Made by a program: the position numbers and the translations under genes. The notes under the pieces are model-generated. The model saw nothing but the letters and a program-made list of their open reading frames with translations. It had not been told where the DNA came from and ran no database searches. Below, piece by piece: positions 57,741 through 64,000 of a stretch of 64,000 nt of DNA (the first letter of the stretch is position 1; the number at the start of each line of letters is the position of its first letter). Source of the DNA: Pseudonocardia sediminis (GTDB lineage: Bacteria; Actinomycetota; Actinomycetes; Mycobacteriales; Pseudonocardiaceae); assembly GCF_004217185.1 (NCBI RefSeq), contig NZ_SHKL01000001.1, positions 3,408,001 to 3,472,000 on the forward strand. The letters run 5' to 3'.

Positions 57741-58592
57741 TCAGCTGCGGAGACGGTCGACGGAGGTGCGGATGCTGCGCGACAGCGCCTCGGCCGGTGC
57801 GGTGGAGCGGCGGCCGGGGGTGAGGACGAAGTCGAACGCGTCCAGCTCCGGCAGGCCGGCGCGGGAGGGGACCGGGGCGAGGCCGTCGGGGATCAGGGTC
57901 TCCGCGTGCGCCACCACCCCGAGCCCGGCCAGCGCGGCGGCGCGCAGACCGGACAGGCTCCCGCTCGTGCACGCCATCCGCCAGGACCGGCCCCGCGCTT
58001 CGAGGGCGGCGACGGCGGCGGCCCGGGACAGGCTCGGCGGCGGGTAGCTGACCAGCGGCACCGTCTCCTCCGGCGCGAGGCCGAACCCGGGCTCGGCGAC
58101 CCAGACGAACCGGTCGGCCCAGACCGTCGTCCCGCCGGTGCGGCCGGGGGAGCGCTTGGCGAAGAGCAGGTCCAGCTCGCCGTGGTCGATCTGCTGCTCC
58201 AGGTTCTCGCTGAGCCCGACCGTCAGCTCCAGGTCGACCTGCGGGTGACGACGGCGGAAGTCGGCCAGGATCGTCGGCAGCCGGGTCTGCACCAGGTCCT
58301 CGGAGACGCCGAAGCGCAGCCGTCCGTGTACCCGGGTCTCGCGGAAGTGGGCGAGTGCCCGGTCGCCGGCGTCGAGGATCGTGGCCGCGAACTCCAGCAT
58401 CGCCTCGCCGTCGGGGGTGAGCTCGACCGAGTGGGTGTCGCGGCGCAGCAGCGGTCGGGCGACGACGTCCTCGAGCTTGCGCACGTGCTGGCTGACCGTC
58501 GACTGCCCGAGATCGAGCCGTCGCGCGGCCCCGGTGAAGCTCAGCGTCCGCGCGACGGTGACGAACGAGCGCAGCAGCACCGGGTCCAGCAC
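57741..58592 (-). CDS. LysR-family transcriptional regulator
   Basis: A 283-residue LysR protein from GTG 58592; earlier in-frame starts would lie in the divergent promoter. The HTH is DPVLLRSFVTVARTLSFTGAARRLDLGQSTVSQHVRKLEDVV (residues 3-44), and the effector domain follows (VHGRLRFGVSEDLVQTRLPTILADFRRRHPQVDLEL). It is divergent from the SBF transporter gene with a candidate operator next to the start, so it probably controls that transporter in response to its substrate. Confidence 0.9.
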   Translation of the reverse strand: MLDPVLLRSFVTVARTLSFTGAARRLDLGQSTVSQHVRKLEDVVARPLLRRDTHSVELTPDGEAMLEFAATILDAGDRALAHFRETRVHGRLRFGVSEDLVQTRLPTILADFRRRHPQVDLELTVGLSENLEQQIDHGELDLLFAKRSPGRTGGTTVWADRFVWVAEPGFGLAPEETVPLVSYPPPSLSRAAAVAALEARGRSWRMACTSGSLSGLRAAALAGLGVVAHAETLIPDGLAPVPSRAGLPELDAFDFVLTPGRRSTAPAEALSRSIRTSVDRLRS

Positions 58593-58595
58593 CCG

Positions 58596-58616
58596 GTCAT
58601 CATAGGAGACGATGAC
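58596..58616. promoter_or_regulatory. Candidate LysR operator (divergent promoter)
   Basis: GTCATC-ATAGGAGAC-GATGAC, a perfect 6-bp dyad with a 9-base spacer (overall T-N11-A-like), just upstream of the LysR start and 56 bases before the transporter ATG. Confidence 0.55.
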
Positions 58617-58671
58617 AATGATCGCGCCTGCCCGGTTTCCCGATGATCGCCGGGAGCGCAGGATCGAGGAC

Positions 58672-59658
58672 ATGAACGCGCTGCGCCGGATCGACCCCTT
58701 CCTGGTCCTGCTGCTGGCGACCGTCGGCGTCGCCGCTCTGGTCCCGGCCCGCGGCGCGGCGACGGGCGTGGTCGACGTGGCCACGACCGTCGCGATCGGG
58801 CTGTTGTTCTTCCTCTACGGCGCGCGCCTGTCCACCCGCGAGGCGTTGCACGGGCTGCGGCACTGGCGCCTGCACTCCACGGTGCTGGCCGCGACGTTCG
58901 TGCTGTTCCCGCTGCTCGGGCTCGCCGCGGGCCTGCTGCCGGCCTGGCTGCTGCCGGTGCCGCTGGCGACCGGGGTGCTGTTCCTGTGCTGCCTGCCCTC
59001 GACCGTGCAGTCCTCGATCGCGTTCACCTCGCTCGCCCGGGGCAACGTGCCGGCGGCCGTCGTCGCGGCGTCGCTGTCGAACGTCCTCGGTGTCGTGGTG
59101 ACGCCCCTGCTGGCCGCGCTGCTGCTCTCCACCCAGGGCGGGTTCTCCGCGTCGTCGCTGCTCGACATCGGGCTGCGGCTGCTGGCGCCGTTCGTCGCCG
59201 GGCAGCTGGCCCGGCCGCTGATCGGGAAGTGGGTGCTGGCGCACAAGACGCAGCTGCTCGTGGTCGACCGCGGGTCGATCCTGCTCGTCGTCTACTCGGC
59301 CTTCAGCGCGGGCATGGTCGCCGGCACCTGGCGCGAGCTGACGGGTCTGTCGCTGGTCGTGCTGCTCGCGGTGAACGTGGTGCTGCTGGCGGTCGTGCTG
59401 GCCGTGACGTGGTGGGGCGCGCGGGCCGCCGGGTTCGACCCGGCCGACCGGATCACGATCCTGTTCTGCGGGTCGAAGAAGAGCCTGGCCAGCGGGCTGC
59501 CGATGGCCGGGGTGCTGTTCGCCGGGCACGCCGTCGCGCTGGTCGTGCTGCCGGTGATGCTGTTCCACCAGATCCAGCTCATGGTGTGCGCGGCGATCGC
59601 GGCCCGTCTGGCGCGACGGCGGGAGGTTCCGCAGGCCGAGCCCGTCGCGGCATCATGA
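58672..59658 (+). CDS. SBF-like bile-acid:sodium symporter family transporter
   Basis: About 328 residues from ATG 58672 (GAGGAC upstream). Nine to ten hydrophobic helices are present, with the family motifs FLYGARLSTREAL, LPSTVQSSIAFTSLARGN (the crossing-helix/sodium-site region) and FCGSKKSLASGLPMAGVLF. This PF13593-type (YfeH-like) branch is distinct from human NTCP-type proteins. The gene overlaps a 73-residue zinc-ribbon gene (ATGA). The LysR protein at 57741 is its probable regulator. Substrate unknown; organic anions are typical of the superfamily. Confidence 0.87.
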   Translation: MNALRRIDPFLVLLLATVGVAALVPARGAATGVVDVATTVAIGLLFFLYGARLSTREALHGLRHWRLHSTVLAATFVLFPLLGLAAGLLPAWLLPVPLATGVLFLCCLPSTVQSSIAFTSLARGNVPAAVVAASLSNVLGVVVTPLLAALLLSTQGGFSASSLLDIGLRLLAPFVAGQLARPLIGKWVLAHKTQLLVVDRGSILLVVYSAFSAGMVAGTWRELTGLSLVVLLAVNVVLLAVVLAVTWWGARAAGFDPADRITILFCGSKKSLASGLPMAGVLFAGHAVALVVLPVMLFHQIQLMVCAAIAARLARRREVPQAEPVAAS

Positions 59659-59876
59659 CGCCGGTGTCCCAGCCGCCGATGTCCCAGCCACCGGTGTCCG
59701 AGGAGCCGGCGCCGTCCTGCCTGATCTGCGCGACCGTGGCGGGGTCGCCGGGGACGGCCGCGCTGACGTGGGTCCGCGAGCGCGACGAGCACGGCCGCGA
59801 ACGGTGGCTCTGCCCGCCCTGCGCCCGCCGCCACGTCCGCGACATCGAGGCGAAGCTCTCCCACGAGTGGTGGTGA
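59655..59876 (+). CDS. Small zinc-ribbon protein
   Basis: A 73-residue protein whose ATG overlaps the transporter stop. Two CxxC knuckles (SCLIC and LCPPC) form a likely zinc ribbon, and a disordered Pro/Ser N-terminus precedes them. Similar small ribbons are common in actinobacteria with unknown function. Translational coupling implies a link with the transporter, but no role can be assigned. Confidence 0.65.
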   Translation: MTPVSQPPMSQPPVSEEPAPSCLICATVAGSPGTAALTWVRERDEHGRERWLCPPCARRHVRDIEAKLSHEWW

Positions 59877-59891
59877 GCCCGCGCCGTCCGG

Positions 59892-60016
59892 CCCACTCGT
59901 ACCGCTGTCGTGCGGTCTCGCGACACGAAAGGCCCGTGAGTGCGGCACCGGGGGCGCGAGCGGGACCCACTCGTGGGGCTTCGGTGCGGTCGCGCCGTAC
60001 GAAAACACCGGGAGTG
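59892..60016. repeat. Repeat family C: two diverged 50-bp copies
   Basis: On the plus strand CCCACTCGTACCGC...GTGCGGTCTCGCGACACGAAA (59892-59940) and CCCACTCGTGGGGC...GTGCGGTCGCGCCGTACGAAAA (59966-60016) align over most of their length. The second copy ends where the NagA stop codon begins (60017). Confidence 0.6.
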
Positions 60017-61222
60017 CTACCGACGCCCGGGGGACGAGTCGGCGGCGGTGGGCGCGAACGGGGGCACCTCGGCGCCGCCGCGGTACACCGTCCGGACCTG
60101 CAGTGACCGGTCCAGCACGACGAGGTCCGCGCGCGAACCCGGCGCCAGGCGGCCGACGTCGTCACGGCCGAGGACCCGGGCCGGGGCCGTGGACGTCGCG
60201 TCGACGGCCCGCGCGAGCGCCGCGGTCCACGCCGATGTCCCCGGCTCGGGAGGAGACCCGGGCCCGGCGACGAGACGGCGGAACAGCACGTCCCCGGTCG
60301 CGGTGGACCCGGCGATCGTGTCCCTCCCGGCCAGGCGCGCCACCCCGTCACGGACACGCACGTCCAGTGGCCCGAGACGGTGGTCGCCGTCGCCCGTCCC
60401 GGCCGCGGACATCGCGTCGGTCACCGCCGCGACCCGATTCGGTGCCGTCGCCAGCACCAGCGACACGACGGCCGGATGCACGTGCACCCCGTCGGCGATG
60501 ACCTCGACGGTCACCCGCGGGTCCCCGAGCAGCGCCGCGGCCGGTCCCGGTTCCCGGTGACCGAGCGGGGCCATCGCGTTGAACAGGTGCGTCCCGACCC
60601 GCACCCCGGCCCCGATCGCGTCGACGACCAGCGCGTACGACGCGTCGGTGTGCCCGACCGCGGCGACCACCCCGGCACCCGCGACCTGCCGCACGGCGTC
60701 GAGCCCACCGGGGCGCTCGGGGGCCAGGGTGACCATCGCGACCGTCCCGCGGCGCAACAGCCGCGCGATCTCGGCCGGGTCAGGGTCCCGCAGCGTCGAC
60801 GGGTCATGGGCGCCGCAGCGGGCGGACGCCAGCCACGGCCCCTCCAGGTGCAGCCCGGCCAGCTCACCGTCGACGACCAGCTCCGACAGCGCGGCGACGG
60901 CCCGGTCCAGGGCGGCCGGGGTGTCACTGACCAGGCTCGCCAGGCTCGTCGTGGTGCCGTGGGCGCGGTGCAGCGCGAGCGCCCGGAGCGCGTCGACGGG
61001 ATCACCGCCGGGGAAGGAGGCACCCCCGCCGCCGTGCACGTGCAGGTCGACGAAACCGGGCACCACGACGGCGTCCGGCAGGTCGACGACGACGGGGAAG
61101 CCGGGGCGGCCGACGCCGGCCTCGAGGATCCGTCCGTCGCGCACCCGGACCCAGCCCGGACCCACCGGCACCCGGTCGTCACCGGTCACCAGGGTCCCCG
61201 CCGTGATCGACAGGTCGACCAT
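60017..61222 (-). CDS. nagA: N-acetylglucosamine-6-phosphate deacetylase
   Basis: A 401-residue amidohydrolase-superfamily deacetylase. Metal and substrate motifs are DLHVHGGGG (H61, H63), [40 protein letters not shown] and [15 protein letters not shown] 61222 has a GGAGG ribosome site. It converts GlcNAc-6-phosphate to GlcN-6-phosphate in amino-sugar recycling and peptidoglycan turnover. It is divergent from mshC. The link could be the shared use of GlcNAc-derived precursors (mycothiol contains glucosamine), which is inference. Confidence 0.93.
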   Translation of the reverse strand: MVDLSITAGTLVTGDDRVPVGPGWVRVRDGRILEAGVGRPGFPVVVDLPDAVVVPGFVDLHVHGGGGASFPGGDPVDALRALALHRAHGTTTSLASLVSDTPAALDRAVAALSELVVDGELAGLHLEGPWLASARCGAHDPSTLRDPDPAEIARLLRRGTVAMVTLAPERPGGLDAVRQVAGAGVVAAVGHTDASYALVVDAIGAGVRVGTHLFNAMAPLGHREPGPAAALLGDPRVTVEVIADGVHVHPAVVSLVLATAPNRVAAVTDAMSAAGTGDGDHRLGPLDVRVRDGVARLAGRDTIAGSTATGDVLFRRLVAGPGSPPEPGTSAWTAALARAVDATSTAPARVLGRDDVGRLAPGSRADLVVLDRSLQVRTVYRGGAEVPPFAPTAADSSPGRR

Positions 61223-61289
61223 CGGTGTCCTCCTCGTCGACGCGGAAAAGGGTGACACGAGCCCTACCGCCCGGACCGATCCCGACGCG

Positions 61290-61295
61290 TAGGTT
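61290..61295 (+). promoter_or_regulatory. -10-like hexamer of a leaderless start (TAGGTT)
   Basis: TAGGTT ends seven bases before ATG 61303 of mshC with no ribosome site between. Confidence 0.5.
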
Positions 61296-61302
61296 GTCAG
61301 GC

Positions 61303-62541
61303 ATGCGTACGTGGTCCTCCGTCGACATCCCCGCCATCGACGGCGCGGGGCCCCCCTTGCGTCTGCACGACACGGCGACCGGCCGGGTCCGTCCGACCGC
61401 CCCCGGCGACACCGCGACGATGTACGTCTGCGGGATCACCCCGTACGACGCGACCCACCTCGGGCACGCCGCCACCTACCTGGCCTTCGACCTGGTGCAC
61501 CGGCTCTGGCTCGACCTCGGCCACGACGTGCACTACGTCCAGAACGTCACCGACATCGACGACCCGCTGCTCGAGCGCGCCGCCCGCGACCAGGACGACT
61601 GGGTCGTGCTCGGGATGCGCGAGACGGCGCTGTTCCGCGAGGACATGGAGTCGCTGCGGGTGCTGCCGCCGCGGCAGTTCATCGGCGCCGTCGAGGCCAT
61701 CCCGGAGATCTCCGAGCTGGTCGGCAAGCTGCTCGCCTCCGGCGTGGCCTACCGCCTCGACGACCCCGAGTACCCGGACGTCTACCACGACATCACCTCC
61801 ACCGGGCACTTCGGCTACGAGTCGAACTACGACGAGGCGACGATGCTGGAGCTGTTCGGCGATCGCGGGGGAGACCCCGACCGCCCGGGCAAGCGCCACC
61901 GCCTCGACCCGCTGCTGTGGCGCATGGAGCGCGAGGGCGAGCCGGCGTGGGAGTCCGACCTGGGCCGCGGCCGTCCCGGCTGGCACGTCGAGTGCGCGGC
62001 GATCGCGCTGAACCGCCTCGGCACCCGCATCGACCTCAACGGCGGCGGGTCCGACCTGGCGTTCCCGCACCACGAGTGCGGCGCCCTGCACGCCGAGTCG
62101 CTGACCGGCGAGCACCCGTTCGCCCGGCACTACACCCACACCGGGATGATCGGCCTCGACGGCGCGAAGATGTCGAAGTCCAAGGGCAACCTGGTGTTCG
62201 TGTCCAAGCTGCGGGCCCTCGGCGTCGACCCCAACGTGATCCGGCTGGCGCTGCTGTCCGGGCACTACCGCACCGATCGGTCCTGGACCGACGAGCTGCA
62301 GGCCCGGGCCCAGGCACGGCTGAACCGGTGGCGCGAGGCCCTCACCCTGGACGCGGCGCCGTCGGCGGAGCACCTGGTCTCGCAGATCCGCACGCACCTC
62401 GCCGACGACCTGGACACCCCGGGCGCACTGGCGGCGGTCGACGCGTGGGTCGAGGAGGCGCTGAACCGTCGCGGTACCGACAGCTACGCCCCCGGCAGCG
62501 CCCGCGAGGCCCTGGACGCCCTGCTCGGCGTCGTCGTCTGA
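61303..62541 (+). CDS. mshC: Cysteine-1-D-myo-inosityl 2-amino-2-deoxy-alpha-D-glucopyranoside ligase
   Basis: A 412-residue class I aaRS-like ligase. The HIGH-like motif is [13 protein letters not shown] and the KMSKS loop is [12 protein letters not shown]. The zinc ligand region includes [24 protein letters not shown] and [37 protein letters not shown] is the MshC-specific wording. It joins cysteine to GlcN-Ins in mycothiol synthesis, so the organism uses mycothiol as its main low-molecular-weight thiol. Length is the family norm. ATG 61303 follows a leaderless promoter hexamer. Confidence 0.95.
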   Translation: MRTWSSVDIPAIDGAGPPLRLHDTATGRVRPTAPGDTATMYVCGITPYDATHLGHAATYLAFDLVHRLWLDLGHDVHYVQNVTDIDDPLLERAARDQDDWVVLGMRETALFREDMESLRVLPPRQFIGAVEAIPEISELVGKLLASGVAYRLDDPEYPDVYHDITSTGHFGYESNYDEATMLELFGDRGGDPDRPGKRHRLDPLLWRMEREGEPAWESDLGRGRPGWHVECAAIALNRLGTRIDLNGGGSDLAFPHHECGALHAESLTGEHPFARHYTHTGMIGLDGAKMSKSKGNLVFVSKLRALGVDPNVIRLALLSGHYRTDRSWTDELQARAQARLNRWREALTLDAAPSAEHLVSQIRTHLADDLDTPGALAAVDAWVEEALNRRGTDSYAPGSAREALDALLGVVV

Positions 62542-62582
62542 CCCACCCGGGCACCGCGCGGGTCCTCCCCGCGTCTGGTTGC

Positions 62583-62948
62583 ATGGCCGCCATGGCGCAG
62601 AACGTGCTCGGCGGCGAGTTGGAGACCTGCGGAACGGACCCGATGACGGGGTTCTTCCGCGACGGATGCTGTGAGACCGGCGGTGACGACACCGGGGTGC
62701 ACACCGTGTGCTCCCGCGTCACCGCGGAGTTCCTGGAGTTCAGCGCGAGCCGCGGCAACGACCTGCGCACCCCGCACCCGGAGTTCGGCTTCACCGGTCT
62801 GAAGCCGGGCGACCGCTGGTGCCTGTGCGCGGACCGCTGGGTGGAGGCGCACGAGGCCGGGTTCGCCCCGTCGGTCGTACTGGAGGCCACCCACGCCAAG
62901 ACCCTGGAGTGGGTCAACCTCGACGAGCTGCGCAAGTTCGCCGTCTAG
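62583..62948 (+). CDS. DUF2237 family protein
   Basis: A 121-residue protein of the DUF2237 family: NVLGGELETCGTDPMTGFFRDGCCETGGDDTGVHTVCSRVTAEFLEFSASRGNDLRTP, then GFTGLKPGDRWCLCADRWVEAHEAG and VVLEATHAKTLEWV. Several conserved cysteines (TCGTD, GCCET, VCSRV, WCLC) suggest metal binding. No experimental function is known to me. It follows mshC by about 40 bases, and both could respond to thiol or metal status, but this is inference. ATG 62583 (62592 also possible). Confidence 0.88.
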   Translation: MAAMAQNVLGGELETCGTDPMTGFFRDGCCETGGDDTGVHTVCSRVTAEFLEFSASRGNDLRTPHPEFGFTGLKPGDRWCLCADRWVEAHEAGFAPSVVLEATHAKTLEWVNLDELRKFAV

Positions 62949-64000
62949 CGCTGCGCGCCCGTGCGGCGGGCCAGCAGGGCCGGAACGCCGGCGGCGAGGA
63001 GTGCCGCGGGGACGAGGAACCCGGCGACCGGGTCGGCGTGGTAGACCGGCGTCAGCGCGACCGGGGACAGTGCCGTGCCCCCGAACCGCAGCGCCTGCAC
63101 CACCGACACCGCGCCGCCGGTGTTCGGCCCGCCACCGCCCAGGACCAGCGCGTTCACCCCGACCAGCACCAGCTGGCTCGACACCCCGGCCAGCGCCCAC
63201 AGCGCCACCACCACACCCAGCACCGGCACCAGCCCGATCCCGGCGACCAGCACCGCCCCGGACAGCGCCCCGGTGAGCACGCAGCGCCGCGGCCCGACCC
63301 GGTCCACCGCGCCGCCGATCAGCCGGGCGGTGAGGATGCCGGTCAGGCCCAGCGCGGTCAGCACCAGCCCGCGGGCCCCGGAGCCCAGCGCGAACGCGTC
63401 CTCCAGGCGCAGCGCCAGCAGGAAGTTCAGCCCGGCCAGCGCGCCCCAGCCCAGCGCCGCGGCCAGACCGGCGCGCAGCGTCGCCGGCGTCCACGCCGAG
63501 CGCAGCGACGGGCGCGACCCCGGCCCGGCCGCCCGCGGCCCCGGATCCGGCAGCCCGGCCAGCGCCAGCAACAGCGCGACGGCACCGACGCCGTAGAACG
63601 CCAGCCGCCAGTCCACCTCCGCGGCCAGGCCACCGATCAGCGGGGCCGAGGTCTGCCCGGCCGCCTGCAGCGACCCGAACCATCCCAGCGCCCGCCCCAG
63701 CCGGTCCGGCCCGACCGACCCGGCGAGCGTGGCCAGCAGCAGCGGGGTGGTGAACGCGTTCGCCGCGCCCTGCAACGCGCGGGCGGCCAGGAACAGCGAC
63801 CAGGACGCGGCCACGACGCAGGCCAGCGAGGCCAGGACGTACACCCCGTATGCGACGACGACGGTGCGCCGTCGCCCCCAACGCTCCCCGAGGGTGCCGC
63901 TGACGAGCATCAACGCCGCGAACGGCAGCAGGTACGCCGTGATCGACGCGGCGGCGGACCCGGTGGGGACGCCGAAGTCGGCACCGAGTTCGGGCAGCAT
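62945..64000 (-). CDS. MFS transporter (5' partial)
   Basis: 351 residues of a major-facilitator permease; the first helix is cut at the window edge. The motif A loop between helices 2 and 3 reads GTLGERWGRRRTVVVAYGVYVLASL, and GWFGSLQAAGQTSAPLIGGLAAEVDW is motif C of drug:H+ antiporter-1 (helix 5). Eleven or so further helices are visible. It overlaps the DUF2237 stop region tail to tail. Substrate unknown; the motif C makes it an exporter rather than an importer. Confidence 0.87.
   Translation of the reverse strand: MLPELGADFGVPTGSAAASITAYLLPFAALMLVSGTLGERWGRRRTVVVAYGVYVLASLACVVAASWSLFLAARALQGAANAFTTPLLLATLAGSVGPDRLGRALGWFGSLQAAGQTSAPLIGGLAAEVDWRLAFYGVGAVALLLALAGLPDPGPRAAGPGSRPSLRSAWTPATLRAGLAAALGWGALAGLNFLLALRLEDAFALGSGARGLVLTALGLTGILTARLIGGAVDRVGPRRCVLTGALSGAVLVAGIGLVPVLGVVVALWALAGVSSQLVLVGVNALVLGGGGPNTGGAVSVVQALRFGGTALSPVALTPVYHADPVAGFLVPAALLAAGVPALLARRTGAQR

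Overview
The window is very GC-rich, densely coded DNA from an actinobacterium. Codon third positions are almost all G or C, GTG starts are common, and it carries a mycothiol ligase gene (mshC), F420/FMN split-barrel proteins, many LysR/TetR/MerR regulators and actinobacterial families such as DUF3097. This fits the Pseudonocardiaceae, and Pseudonocardia is my best guess, but the genus is inference. I see no rRNA, tRNA, CRISPR array, insertion sequence or prophage. Several genes have a TANNNT hexamer 6-8 bases before the start codon and no Shine-Dalgarno sequence, which suggests leaderless transcripts.

Layout. 1-2865: a translationally coupled operon of a sarcosine-oxidase-like flavoenzyme (cut by the window edge), a Rieske oxygenase and a PLP cysteine-synthase-like enzyme. 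2963-9191: a SnoaL-like protein, a tyrosine recombinase with a (GGGST)5 insert, a methyltransferase, a LysR/NmrA divergent pair, an SDR remnant and a GMC oxidoreductase. 9585-19722: a methyltransferase, a zinc-knuckle/coiled-coil protein behind an AT-rich palindromic island, a DinB protein, a potassium channel, a TetR regulator with its operator, a BBE-type flavoprotein divergent from a LysR gene, a membrane M28 peptidase and an unknown protein. 19829-25225: DUF3097, an NfeD/SPFH pair, and a cobalt/nickel ECF transporter operon (cbiM-N-Q-O) on the minus strand.

25381-32005 is a surface-glycan locus with two GT2 glycosyltransferases, a flippase, a large polytopic membrane protein and two small membrane proteins. 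32070-36633 holds a succinate-semialdehyde dehydrogenase, a coupled pair of acyl-CoA dehydrogenases, a repeat-rich spacer and a split-barrel flavoprotein. 36656-40579 holds a MetE-like protein and a polyamine module: a type III ornithine/diaminopimelate-type decarboxylase followed by a fused AdoMet decarboxylase-spermidine synthase. 40735-44552 holds a flippase fused to an intact-looking aminoglycoside-phosphotransferase-type kinase and a secreted SGNH hydrolase. The flippase part is a paralogue of the flippase in the glycan locus.

44574-50433 holds a split-barrel protein, a two-module FUSC protein, an EchA6-like crotonase lacking catalytic acids, an L,D-transpeptidase and a BlaI/M56 pair with a candidate operator. 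50504-55419 holds a methyltransferase and a MerR regulator whose C-termini run into a dispersed repeat, then a MoxR-type ATPase/VWA pair. 55482-64000 holds an NmrA protein, a small unknown, a PheC-like lipoprotein, a divergent LysR/SBF-transporter pair, NagA, MshC, DUF2237 and a partial MFS transporter.

The strongest candidates for something new are the flippase-kinase fusion with its Pro-rich tail (40735-43458), the EchA6-like protein in an organism with no mycolate genes in view, the decarboxylase plus SpeD-SpeE fusion, the recombinase with a built-in GGGST linker, and a repeat family that supplies stop codons and C-terminal tails to two genes.
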